Shown here piece after piece: positions 26,710-37,933 of a DNA stretch of 64,000 nt (the first letter of the stretch is position 1; every line of letters starts with the position of its first letter). Origin of the DNA: Plantago major. Its lineage: Eukaryota > Streptophyta > Magnoliopsida > Lamiales > Plantaginaceae. Where the stretch lies: NCBI GenBank assembly GCA_026545765.1, contig CM048839.1, forward strand, positions 65,583,187 through 65,647,186, in the 5' to 3' direction. The position numbers and the translations under genes were made by a program. The notes under the pieces are model-generated. The model did no database searches, had not been told where the DNA came from, and saw only the letters and a list, made by a program, of their open reading frames with translations.

Positions 26710-29700
26710 ATTTTACATTTGTTGTTTATCCCACACCTTATGTGTGTGGTTTAACACTTAAGTAGAGTTCTTCGTTTGTCATACTCTTACTGCTTCTGTG
26801 CATTGTTTAAATCTCGAATAGACTTCTTCGTTTGCCATTATCCCACTCATTTACTGTGTTGGTTAACTCTCAAGTAGAGTTATTCGTTTGTTGTTCATCC
26901 CTCTCCAAAGTGTGTTGTTTATGTCTCTCAAATAGGGTTGTTCGTTTTGTTGTTTATTCCATTCCTTTTGTGTTTTGTTTAACTCTCAAGTAGAGTTCTT
27001 CGTTTGTTATACTCTTACTCCTTCTATGCATTGTTTAAATCTCGAATAGACTTCTTCGTTTGACATTATCCCTTTCCTTTCGTGTTTTGTTTAACTCTCA
27101 AATACAGTTTTTCGTTCCTTATTTTATCACCCCTCAGGTGTGTAGTTTAAATCTCAGATTGACTTCTCCGTTTGTAATTATCCCACTCCTTTATTGTGTT
27201 GTTTAACTCTCGTGTAGAATTTTACATTTGTTGTTTATCCGAGTCCGTATGTGTGTGGTTTAACTCTCAAGTAGAGTTCTTCGTTTGTTATACTCTTTCT
27301 CCTTCTATGCATTGTTTAAATCTCGAATAGACTTCTTCGTTTGACATTATCCCATTCCTTTAGTGTGTTGTTTAACTCTCAGGTAGAGTTATTCGTTTGT
27401 TCTTCATACCTCTCCAAATTGTCTTGTTTTATCTCTCAACTAGAGTTGTTCGTTTTGTTGTTTATTCCATTCCTTTTGTATTTTGTTTAACTCTCAAGTA
27501 CAGTTTTTCGTTCCTTATTTTATCACCCCTCAGGTGTGTTGTTTAAAATTTCAGATTGTCTTCTCCGTTTGTAATTATCCCACTCCTTTATTGTGTTGTT
27601 TAACTCTCCTCTAGAATTTTACATTTGTTGTTTATCCCACACCTTATGTGTGTGGTTTAACACTTAAGTAGACTTCTTCGTTTGTCATACTCTTACTGCT
27701 TCTGTGCATTGTTTAAATCTCGAATAGACTTCTTCGTTTGACATTATCCCACTCATTTACTGTGTTGGTTAACTCTCAAGTAGAGTTATTCGTTTGTTGT
27801 TCATCCCTCTCCAAAGTGTGTTGTTTATGTCTCTCAAATAGGGTTGTTCGTTTTGTTGTTTATTCCATTCCTTTTGTGTTTTGTTTAACTCTCAAGTAGA
27901 GTTTTTCGTTCCTTATTTTATCACCCCTCAGGTGTGTAGTTTAAATCTCAAATTGACTTCTCCGTTTGTAATTATCCCACTCCTTTATTGTGTTGTTTAA
28001 CTCTCGAGTAGAATTTTACATTTGGTTTTTATCCCACACCTTATGTGTGTGGTTTAACTCTCAAGTAGAGTTCTTCGTTTGTTATACTCTTTCTCCTTCT
28101 ATGCATTGTTTAAATCTCGAATAGACTTCTTCCTTTGACATTATCCCATTCCTTTAGTGTGTTGTTTAACTCTCAGGTAGAGTTATTCGTTTGTTCTTCA
28201 TACCTCTCCAAATTGTCTTGTTTTATCTCTCAAGTAGAGTTGTTCGTTTTGTTGTTTATTCCATTCCTTTTGTATTTTGTTTAACTCTCAAGTACAGTTT
28301 TTCGTTCCTTATTTTATCACCCCTCAGGTGTGTTGTTTAAAATTTCAGATTGTCTTCTCCGTTTGTAATTATCCCACTCCTTTATTGTGTTGTTTAACTC
28401 TCCTCTAGAATTTTACATTTGTTGTTTATCCCACACCTTATGTGTGTGGTTTAACACTTAAGTAGAGTTCTTCGTTTGTCATACTCTTACTGCTTCTGTG
28501 CATTGTTTAAATCTCGAATAGACTTCTTCGTTTGACATTATCCCACTCATTTACTGTGTTGGTTAACTCTCAAGTAGAGTTATTCGTTTGTTGTTCATCC
28601 CTCTCCAAAGTGTGTTGTTTATGTCTCTCAAATAGGGTTGTTCGTTTTGTTGTTTATTCCATTCCTTTTGTGTTTTGTTTAACTCTCAAGTAGAGTTCTT
28701 CGTTTGTTATACTCTTACTCCTTCTATGCATTGTTTAAATCTCGAATAGACTTCTTCGTTTGACATTATCCCTTTCCTTTCGTGTTTTGTTTAACTCTCA
28801 AATACAGTTTTTCGTTCCTTATTTTATCACCCCTCAGGTGTGTAGTTTAAATCTCAGATTGACTTCTCCGTTTGTAATTATCCCACTCCTTTATTGTGTT
28901 GTTTAACTCTCGTGTAGAATTTTACATTTGTTGTTTATCCGAGTCCGTATGTGTGTGGTTTAACTCTCAAGTAGAGTTCTTCGTTTGTTATACTCTTACT
29001 CCTTCTATGCATTGTTTAAATCTCGAATAGACTTCTTCGTTTGACATTATCCCATTCCTTTAGTGTGTTGTTTAACTCTCAGGTAGAGTTATTCGTTTGT
29101 TCTTCATACCTCTCCAAATTGTCTTGTTTTATCTCTCAAGTAGAGTTGTTCGTTTTGTTGTTTATTCCATTCCTTTTGTATTTTGTTTAACTCTCAAGTA
29201 CAGTTTTTCGTTCCTTATTTTATCACCCCTCAGGTGTGTTGTTTAAAATTTCAGATTGTCTTCTCCGTTTGTAATTATCCCACTCCTTTATTGTGTTGTT
29301 TAACTCTCCTCTAGAATTTTACATTTGTTGTTTATCCCACACCTTATGTGTGTGGTTTAACACTTAAGTAGACTTCTTCGTTTGTCATACTCTTACTGCT
29401 TCTGTGCATTGTTTAAATCTCGAATAGACTTCTTCGTTTGACATTATCCCACTCATTTACTGTGTTGGTTAACTCTCAAGTAGAGTTATTCGTTTGTTGT
29501 TCATCCCTCTCAAAAGTGTGTTGTTTATGTCTCTCAAATAGGGTTGTTCGTTTTGTTGTTTATTCCATTCCTTTTGTGTTTTGTTTAACTCTCAAGTAGA
29601 GTTTTTCGTTCCTTATTTTATCACCCCTCAGGTGTGTAGTTTAAATCTCAAATTGACTTCTCCGTTTGTAATTATCCCACTCCTTTATTGTGTTGTTTAA

Positions 29701-30393
29701 CTCTCGAGTAGAATTTTACATTTGGTTTTTATCCCACACCTTATGTGTGTGGTTTAACTCTCAAGTAGAGTTCTTCGTTTGTTATACTCTTTCTCCTTCT
29801 ATGCATTGTTTAAATCTCGAATAGACTTCTTCCTTTGACATTATCCCATTCCTTTAGTGTGTTGTTTAACTCTCAGGTAGAGTTATTCGTTTGTTCTTCA
29901 TACCTCTCCAAATTGTCTTGTTTTATCTCTCAAGTAGAGTTGTTCGTTTTGTTGTTTATTCCATTCCTTTTGTATTTTGTTTAACTCTCAAGTACAGTTT
30001 TTCGTTACTTATTTTATCACCCCTCAGGTGTGTTGTTTAAAATTTCAGATTGTCTTCTCCGTTTGTAATTATCCCACTCCTTTATTGTGTTGTTTAACTC
30101 TCCTCTAGAATTTTACATTTGTTGTTTATCCCACACCTTATGTGTGTGGTTTAACACTTAAGTAGAGTTCTTCGTTTGTCATACTCTTACTGCTTCTGTG
30201 CATTGTTTAAATCTCGAATAGACTTCTTCGTTTGACATTATCCCACTCATTTACTGTGTTGGTTAACTCTCAAGTAGAGTTATTCGTTTGTTGTTCATCC
30301 CTCTCCAAAGTGTGTTGTTTATGTCTCTCAAATAGGGTTGTTCGTTTTGTTGTTTATTCCATTCGTTTTGTGTTTTGTTTAACTCTCAAGTAG
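26710..30393 (+). repeat. Super-repeat with a 1700 bp period inside the satellite
   Basis: Sequence in this stretch repeats at exactly 1700 bp, for example 27911 versus 29611, 28081 versus 29781 and 26881 versus 28581, with very few differences. Inside it a ~794 bp step is also visible (the variant word CTCTTTCTCC near 27293 and 28087). Marker variants such as CTCTCCTCTAGAATT and GTTTAAAATTTCAG recur once per ~800-900 bp. The near-identity of these copies, against the noisier array upstream, points to recent block amplification. Confidence 0.85.
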
Positions 30394-31535
30394 AGTTTTT
30401 CGTTCGTTATTTTATCACCCTCAGGTGTGTTGTTTAAATCTCAGATTGTCTTCTCCGTTTGTAATTATCCCACTCCTTTATTGTGTCGTGTAGAATTTTA
30501 CATTTGTTGTTAATCTGAGTCAGTATGTGTGTGGTTTAACTCTCAAGTAGAGTTCTTCGTTTGTTATACTCTTACTCATTCTATGTATTGTTTAAATCTC
30601 GAATAGACTTCTTTGTTTGACATTATCCCACTCCTTTAGTGTGTTGTTTAACTCTCAAGTAGAGTTATTCGTTTGTTGTTTATACCTCTCCTAATTGTCT
30701 TGTTTTTATCTCTCAAGTAGAGTTGTTCGTTTAGTTGTTTATTCCATTACTTTTGTGTTTTGTTTAACTCTCAAGTAGAGTTTTTTGTTCCTTATTTTAT
30801 CACCCCTCAGGTGTGTAGTTTAAATCTCAGATTGACTTCTCCGTTTGTAATGATCCCACTCCTTTATTGTGTTGTTTACCTCTCGAGTAGAATTTTACAT
30901 TTGTTGTTTATCCCACACCTTATGTGTGTGGTTTGACACTCAAGTAGAGTTCTTCGTTTGTTATACTCTTACTCCTTCTATGCATTGTTTAAATCTCGAA
31001 TAGACTTCTTCGTTTGACATTATCCCTTTCCTTTTGTGTTTTGTTTAACTCTCAAATACAGTTTTTCGTTCCTTATTTTATCACCCCTCAGGTGTGTAGT
31101 TTAAATCTCAGATTGACTTCTCCGTTTGTAATTATCCCACTCCTTTATTGTGTTGTTTAACTCTCGTGTAGAATTTTACATTTGTTGTTTATCCGAGTCC
31201 GTATGTGTGTGGTTTAACTCCCAAGTAGAGTTCTTCGTTTGTTATACTCTTACTCCTTCTATGCATTGTTTAAATCTCTAATAGACTTCTTCGTTTGACA
31301 TTATCCCACTCCCGTAGTGTGTTGTTTAACTCTCAAGTAGAGTTATTCTTTTGTTCTTCATACCTCTCCAAATTGTCTTGTTTTTATCTCTCAAGTAGAG
31401 TTGTTCGTTTCGTTGTTTATTCCATTGCTTTTGTGTTTTGTTTAACTCTCAAGTAGAGTTTTTCGTTCCTTATTTTATCACCCGCCAGGTGTGTAGTTTA
31501 AATCTCAGATTGACTTCTCCGTTTGTAATTATCCC

Positions 31536-31546
31536 ACTCCTTTATT
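31536..31546. repeat. Left target duplication of the H3.3 retrocopy
   Basis: ACTCCTTTATT here pairs with ACTCCTTCATT at 32265-32275, 10 of 11 bases equal. The satellite B subunit continues in register from one copy to the other, as expected for a duplication made at insertion. Confidence 0.75.
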
Positions 31547-32264
<718 letters not shown>

Positions 32265-32275
32265 ACTCCTTCATT
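32265..32275. repeat. Right target duplication of the H3.3 retrocopy
   Basis: ACTCCTTCATT, the partner of 31536-31546. Immediately after it the satellite resumes with GTGTTGTTTAACTCTCGAG (B to C junction), so no target bases were lost. Confidence 0.75.
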
Positions 32276-32445
32276 GTGTTGTTTAACTCTCGAGTAGAAT
32301 TTTACATTTGTTTTTTATCCCACACCTTATGTGTGTGGTTTAACACTCAAGTAGAGTTCTTCGTTTGTTATACTCTTACTCCTTCTATGCATTGTTTAAA
32401 TCTCGAATAGACTTCTTCGTTTGACATTATCCCACTCATTTAGCG
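32276..32445 (+). repeat. Satellite, block 2, between the two insertions
   Basis: About 170 bp of satellite holds the end of B, then C, D and most of E. It ends with CACTCATTTA (32433-32442) plus three extra bases GCG before the T run of the LINE. The next expected subunit F is missing; what follows the LINE is instead the end of B and then C. Confidence 0.9.
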
Positions 32446-32488
32446 TTTTTTTTTTTTTTTTTTTTTTTAATAAAAAGGGCTATAGCCC
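32446..32488 (-). other. LINE 3' end: poly-A tail and terminal hairpin
   Basis: Read on the minus strand, the element ends with the perfect 12 bp palindrome GGGCTATAGCCC (32477-32488), a short T/A stretch and 23 A (32446-32468). As RNA the palindrome can form a 4 bp GGGC/GCCC stem with a UAUA loop, extendable by one G-U pair. A hairpin at the very 3' end is where LINE reverse transcriptases are known to engage their RNA in several families; that role here is inference. Confidence 0.7.
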
Positions 32489-32510
32489 CGGATTTTATAT
32501 ATGAAGATGG

Positions 32511-32798
32511 TCAAGGCGGTTTAAAGTAACCCGCGAACAACCACAGATCTATCAAAGATACAATCCAAAAGTACCCTATTTTCCTCATTCTAAACAAAAT
32601 CTGCCTAATAAAAACAGGAGGATGCTGTTCAGCTAAGTGCTCTAACTTCCTTCTAAGGACCGAACCATCTGCACACAGCACTGTGCCATTGGAGTGAAAT
32701 TGACTGAGGACGGCGCCAAGCCCTGTGCCACTGGCACCAAAAAAGGGACCAAGACGAGCCAGAACTAAGTAGATACATACTGAACTAGGAGTTAACAT
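32511..32798 (-). CDS. Small ORF in the LINE 3' region, unknown
   Basis: A 95-codon frame starts with ATG at 32798, two bases after the stop of the upstream 338-codon ORF, in a different frame. The product begins hydrophobic (residues 1-20), has a central Gly/Ser part, a basic stretch (LRRKLEHLAE) and a hydrophobic aromatic C-terminus. I recognise no domain. It could be the continuation of the upstream ORF after a frameshift, or chance. Low confidence that it is translated. Confidence 0.25.
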   Translation of the reverse strand: MLTPSSVCIYLVLARLGPFFGASGTGLGAVLSQFHSNGTVLCADGSVLRRKLEHLAEQHPPVFIRQILFRMRKIGYFWIVSLIDLWLFAGYFKPP

Positions 32799-32800
32799 TA

Positions 32801-33817
32801 TCAATAACAATTAACAATTACAGAACCAAATTTTACAAGTGAAACAGCCAAGTCTAAGTCTACAACAGGAGACTGCCTACAGAAATATCCAGAACAAGAA
32901 ACACTCCAAGAGATTATAAGCTGCACAAAACATACACAGTTAGAAAAACCATGCCATAGAGAGAGGATTATTATACTTATTCTCCAAATAAGAAATGAAG
33001 CATACATACAATCAAAGAGAGGAATGTTGAAGACTATACAAAGAACAACTACAGTCAAAACTCTTTGAAAATGCTTGTATGCCCAACATTTATTGTAAGA
33101 GAATAGACTGCATAATCCAACTCTAGGCAAGCAAAGGAAATATTGGTAAGGAGGGAAGTTGAAGCCTCTTTCAAGGACAGCTACTGCCAACTCTTCACCA
33201 CTACTCCAGGCCAAGAAAAAGTCACCAGACAAAGGAAGAAATCCTTCCCAGTAGGCTGAATTAGACCAAATTACATTAAACCTGGGGTGAAGTAAAGCAT
33301 AAAGCTTGTAGCCTGCTACAGGGAGCTCATAACATAGCAGCCTCATGCCAGAGGGGAGCATAGAAATGCTACCTAATCTACTATGATAGAGGAGCATCAC
33401 TTCTCCCAGAAAAATGTACAATAGTCTAATCCCCCTAACAACAAAAGACAACAGCACAAGCCAAGGGACTGAGGAGAAAGGAGCAAGGATCAGAAGGGAA
33501 ATTCCAAAAACATAGTCCCAGTCATCATATCCAATAGCTAAACAAGACCAAAGAGGAGGGGCTAGGATGGCAACAAACAGCTTTGGTACTTTGGGCAAGA
33601 AGGACTGAAACAGACTTAACCAGACAAACTCTAAATCCATAGTATAATAGAGGCATAACCAGTCATAGAAGAAAGCAAGATAGCTATACAAGGAAGAGAA
33701 GAACTGAGAATAGGAATAGACAGACAAAGAGAAGGGGAAGAAGAAAAGAAAAGCCACCAATACACCAAGGAAAAGAGCAACCCTGAGAAGGGTGGAAACC
33801 ATCAGATACACAATCAT
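32801..33817 (-). CDS. LINE ORF3 candidate: 338-residue hydrophobic protein
   Basis: An uninterrupted 338-codon frame begins at an ATG that overlaps the ORF2 stop codon in the word TGATG (33817-33819). The product is rich in F, L, Y, W and S. Likely membrane segments are near residues 8-32, 80-100, 105-130 and 250-300, with more possible, and there is a Gly/Ser-poor aromatic middle. No gag, RT, protease or envelope motif is visible. It stays open over 1 kb in a copy whose ORF1 and ORF2 carry a frameshift about every 1 kb. The strand is pyrimidine-rich, which favours both hydrophobic codons and scarcity of stops, so an accidental frame in a 3' untranslated region is the main alternative. Confidence 0.4.
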   Translation of the reverse strand: MIVYLMVSTLLRVALFLGVLVAFLFFFPFSLSVYSYSQFFSSLYSYLAFFYDWLCLYYTMDLEFVWLSLFQSFLPKVPKLFVAILAPPLWSCLAIGYDDWDYVFGISLLILAPFSSVPWLVLLSFVVRGIRLLYIFLGEVMLLYHSRLGSISMLPSGMRLLCYELPVAGYKLYALLHPRFNVIWSNSAYWEGFLPLSGDFFLAWSSGEELAVAVLERGFNFPPYQYFLCLPRVGLCSLFSYNKCWAYKHFQRVLTVVVLCIVFNIPLFDCMYASFLIWRISIIILSLWHGFSNCVCFVQLIISWSVSCSGYFCRQSPVVDLDLAVSLVKFGSVIVNCY

Positions 33818-35643
33818 CACTTGGTTTTTCTTAAGTAAACCAACCCTATTTTGTCTCCATAGGCCAGTTGCCTTTCCCTAATAGGGATTTCACCAGGATC
33901 ATAAACCCTATTGGACCTTTCATTTAGAGCCAAAGTGGCAAGCCAGTCAGCCACTGCATTACCTTCTCTGTAGATATGTTGGAATCTCACAGTTCTATCT
34001 GCACATAAAGAGCAAATTTTTGACAGGATAATGGTGAGTTTCCAATGCCAGTTCAAATTTTGTTTAAGGATCAGTTGCAAGGCCACTTGGGAATCAGATT
34101 CCACAATAATGTTAAAACATCCCATTTCTTTAGCAATGCTTAGACCTTTCCATATAGCAGTAAGTTCAGCATACAACACAGAGCCATAGGAAGAGCCAAT
34201 AAAGGAATGGTAGCATTTAAGCATCCTGCCATCCATATCCCTTATTACTCCACCTGAACCTGCCCTTTTAGAAACATGGCAAAAAGAACCATCAGTGTTG
34301 ATTTTTACCCAAGAAGAAGGAGGTCTAGTCCAATAGACCAAGACAACTTTAGGAATAGGGGCAGGAGGAAGGGGAATATGCCACAGTTGAGCAATTTGAA
34401 GATCACCAAGCCAAAAAGATCTAGCAAAAGGTTTTGCCAAATGAGCCAGTTTTATAAAAGAAGAGATTTTGAAAATGATTTTTACAGAATTGATCTCAAC
34501 ATTATGATACTTAGCTTCATTTCTAGCCAGCCAGGCAAACCAACCAATTAAAACAGGTACCAGAATTCTAATATGACTAAGACCCACAGCATCACTAGAA
34601 TTGATCCAAAAATTCAAATTAACAGCGACACTAGCCTGGGGATTAAAGGTAACTTGAAAAATCCTAGCAAACCACACCCAAACCTTAGCCACCTCAGAAT
34701 TTGCTAGAATTACATGGGGGATAGATTCAGAACTAGAGCAACATTGACTCTTAGAAACCAAATAAATACCTCTAGACTGCATAATATCATCCATAGGCAA
34801 CCAATTATGTAAAAGTTTCCACCAAAAAAGGGAGATAGAGGAAGGAATTCTAGAGTTCCAGCAACAAGCAAAAATCTTTTGGAGAGGTTTTTTTTGTCTA
34901 ACCAGGTTCCAGGCAGACTTGGTTTGAAAAATTCCATCACTAGAAGGTTTCCAAATAGGCCTAGCAACTACATAAGAGTCAGGGAAAGGAATCAAAGAAA
35001 TTTTGACTACCAGAGGAAGAGGTAGATTTTCAGAAAGTTTAGCACAATCCCAATAACCATTATTACCAAAATCCTGCACTAGAGCCAAGTTATCAAATTG
35101 ACCTAAAGCAAGAGTAGACAAGATTCCCAAACCAGACCAGTTGTCCTCCCAGAAATAGCAATTACCAAAACCTATTTTCCAAAACAAGTTAGATTCAGCA
35201 ATGTGCCTAGCTTTCACAATTCTTTTCCAAATCAAAGAGTCCCCATGTTTAGCAACAATGGAACCAGGAAAAGACTTCTTGACATATTTAATAGCTAGAA
35301 ACTTAGCCCAAAGAGAATTCTGACACCTAAACCTAAACCAAAGCTTAACATAAAAAGCTTTACACACATCATTCAAGTTCCTAATACCATTACCCCCTTC
35401 AGATTGAGGAAGGCAAATAGGTTTCCACCTGGACCAGTGGATCCTCTTTCCCTGATCAGAAGATCCCCAAAAGAACTTGGACAGGATAGAGTCAATCATT
35501 TTTAACACAGTAATAGGAGGATTAGTTACCTGCAACAGATAAACTGGTAAAGAAGATAACACACTTTTAATCAGAATCCACCTTCCTCCTTGAGACAACA
35601 TATTCATGTTCCACCCAGAAACTTTTTTTTTTGATTTTCTCAA
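33817..35643 (-). pseudogene. LINE ORF2, C-terminal part: RT thumb, zf-RVT-like region, RNase H
   Basis: A 608-codon open stretch begins just after a frameshift in a run of T on the + strand (~35620-35632). Its start continues the RT thumb/connection (words SQGGRWILIKSVLSSLPVYLL and FFWGSSD). Residues ~255-340 match the zf-RVT region (WWKLLHNWLP, HVILANSEVAKVW), but the usual Cys pattern is partly lost. Residues ~445-580 (about 34311-33900) are an RNase H of the plant RVT_3 type: NTDGS, YAELTAI, VESDSQ and HIYREGNAVAD supply the D-E-D-D catalytic set and a His. RNase H removes the RNA strand of the RNA-DNA hybrid. It ends at TGA 33817-33819, where ORF3 starts. Confidence 0.93.
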
Positions 35644-36470
35644 TTAGAGGCACAAAAAGCTCAATGGTTTTTTGTCCTTTAGAAATGGGAGCTCCCAGGT
35701 AAAAAAAGGGTAACTCAGACAGAGTAAAACCAGTAAGAGACTGGACCATGTTAAAATTGGCACTCTTTCCCACATAGAGATTGCTCTTAAAGAAATTGAT
35801 TTTTTGACCAGAAATTCTCTCATAATGCTTTAAGAAACTCATAATCTTTTCCAGACCTCTCTTGTTACCCCTAGAGAAAAGAATAAGATCATCAGCATAA
35901 GCCAGGTGGCTTAAAGGAATGCCTCTCTTAGTATCAAAGTACAGATTAGGGTCTTTAGCAAAAGGTCATTGAGTCCTCTAGAAAGGTACTCTCTCTGCTA
36001 AAATAAATAAAGCGGAGATAAGGGATCCTTTTTAAACCAACAAGAGACTTGAAGAAGCCCTTAGATTCCCCATTAACAATTACCCCAAAATGGTTGTTGT
36101 TAATAGCTTCTCAAGAGTAGATCAATCCAGAATTGAGAGAACCAAAAGCACTCAGCATTTTTCTCAAAAAAGACCAGTCCAATCTGTCATAGGCTTTTAA
36201 CATATCAATTTTGATGACTATGTTAGAGCCTCTAGTCTTGGCATTCAGAGATTGAACCATCTCCTGAGCAAGAAGAATGTTATCAGAAATAATACTCACT
36301 AAAAGGAACCCACTTTGGTTTTCAGAAATCAAAAAAGGAATAACATCACCCATTCTATCATTAAGGATCTTAGACAAAATCTTGTGAGAAAAGTTACAAA
36401 GACTAACAGGTCTGTAGTCATTCCAAGTCACAGGGGAATCCACTTTAGGGATTAGAGCTAAGGAAGTAGC
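35567..36470 (-). pseudogene. LINE ORF2, reverse transcriptase core (frameshifted)
   Basis: RT motifs appear in order but in several frames. LIPKV and NDYRPVSLCN lie near 36465-36400, then SENQSGF, then motif A KIDMLKAYDRLDW at 36212-36174 with the first catalytic Asp. An in-frame TGA follows (36111-36113). After shifts near 36020 and 35960 the frame gives a GLK-KDPLSP block and then AYADD at 35902-35888, the second catalytic motif, followed by ISGQKINFFKSN and LPFFYLGAP. The spacing is normal for a LINE RT, so no domain is deleted; only the frame is broken. The enzyme primes on nicked target DNA and copies the element RNA. Confidence 0.92.
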
Positions 36471-37917
36471 TGTAATAATACCCTTAGGTATCTCTGAACC
36501 TTGGAAGAAATCCACTACAGCCTCTAAGAGATCCTCACAAATGAAATCCCAACAAGATTGAAAAAACTGAGCAGTAAAGCCATCTGGACCAGCAGATGCA
36601 TCTTTGTTCAAACCAAAGACTGCTCTCTTAACCTCCTCTAAGTTAGGTGCTTCACAAATAGATTCATTGATTTCATCATTAACAAAATGAGGGATAGGGA
36701 CAGTAAAATCCTCATCAGAGATTGAATGGGAATTAGTGAGAGAATTTTCAAAAAAGGCAACAGCAGAATCATGAATGTCCTTAGGGTTAGAGATGATTTG
36801 ACCCTCAGAAACAATGCTCAAAATTTGACCTTTTAATCTTTTCCTCTTAACCCAATTGTGAAAAAGCTTAGTATTCCTATCCCCATGAAGATTCCAAGAA
36901 CAACTAGCTTTCTGTTTCCAAAAGGTTTCTTCCATATCAAGCAAAGAATGGAAAGCAGCAGAGCAAACATTCAAATTCTCAAAATTTGCTTCATTAGAAT
37001 CCTGATGGTAGGACTCTTCAGCCAAGGCTACATCTTTCTCACCTCTTTTTAAATTATCAAAGATATTACCAAAAACATGCTTATTCCACCATTTAAGGTG
37101 TTGTTTAAGCCTCAATAATTTTTCCCATAACATTTTCAAACCAGTATTCCTAGCAGGAAGACCCCAATAGGCAGCAATCCCAGGAACACAAAGAGGATTT
37201 AAAAGCCACATGTTTTGGAACCTGAAGGTACAACCTAGGGAAGAAGAGGTGCCAGACAAGACTAGAGGTCTATGATCTGAGCACCTCCTAACCCCATGGG
37301 AGACTTTACATTCACTAAACATGTCCAACCACTTGTAATTGAAAAGTAGTCTATCCAATCTCTGTTTAGTCTCCCTCCACTGCCAAGTGAAAGGTAGACA
37401 ATCAAAAGGAATATCATTTAGACCACAATCCTCAATACAAGACCCAAAATCATTCATAGCAGTAAGATTAGGAGGAGAACCACCTAGTCTTTCACTACTA
37501 GTTAGAATCACATTAAAATCCCCTCCCACACACCAGGGAAAATCAGACAAAGTGATATTCCTTAAACCATTCCACAGCTCATATCTATCCCTCCTATTAC
37601 ATTTATCATAAACAAAGGTCATATAGATAGAGCAGGAAATCTGGTTAGAGGAAATCTTACAATGAACAAATTGAACATGGTCCAAAAGAACCTCCACAGA
37701 GAAGGAGGGAGAAGAAAAAAATCCAAATTTTATTAGAACAGTTAGCAAAAACTTTATCCATTTTGAACTTTCTGCAAAACAAGAAAGCATCCAATTCAAC
37801 CAAAGGTTCAAGTAAAACAAACAAGTCAAGTTTCAGAGTTTGCACAAGATACCACAGATGTTGTTGGGTCCTCTTATTCCCAACTCCCCTAATATTCCAA
37901 ACTAAAGATTTCAACAT
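36471..37917 (-). pseudogene. LINE ORF2, N-terminal part: APE-type endonuclease
   Basis: ORF2 starts at ATG 37917, 16 nt after the ORF1 stop. The first ~60 residues (SLVWNIRGVGN, then a LLEP block with the catalytic Glu) are in one frame. After a shift in an A-rich run near 37730 the domain continues with GGDFNVI (37526-37506, Asp and Asn) and CSDHRPL near 37283 (the S-D-H motif). These are the metal-binding and catalytic residues of the exonuclease/endonuclease/phosphatase family that nicks target DNA. From about 37250 to 36471 lies the linker to RT with the typical helical WWNKHVFGN and GDRNTKLFH words. Confidence 0.93.
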
Positions 37918-37933
37918 TTGGAAGAGGGCTTTT

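Larger units (their letters stand above)
1..31546 (+). repeat. Satellite array, block 1 (7-subunit higher-order repeat)
   Basis: The whole block is one tandem repeat. Seven related subunits, here called A to G, follow in fixed order, each beginning GTTTA; their lengths in a clean unit are 56, 56, 57, 56, 56, 56 and 59 bp. Characteristic words are TCACCCCTCAGGTG (A), CTCAGATTGACTTCTCC (B), CTCGAGTAGAATTTTAC (C), TTATACTCTTACTCC (D), CTCGAATAGACTTC (E), CATCCCTCTCCAAA (F) and ATTCCATTCC (G). That gives roughly 80 higher-order units. The array is already running at base 1 and has no left edge in the window. Short ORFs of 60-90 codons inside it repeat with the same phase as the units and are not genes. 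The family is not one I can name. Confidence 0.98.

Noticed and set aside
1..31546. CRISPR-like array (regularly spaced similar repeats)
   Set aside because: There are no unique spacers; every segment belongs to one of seven related subunits, and the DNA is plant nuclear.
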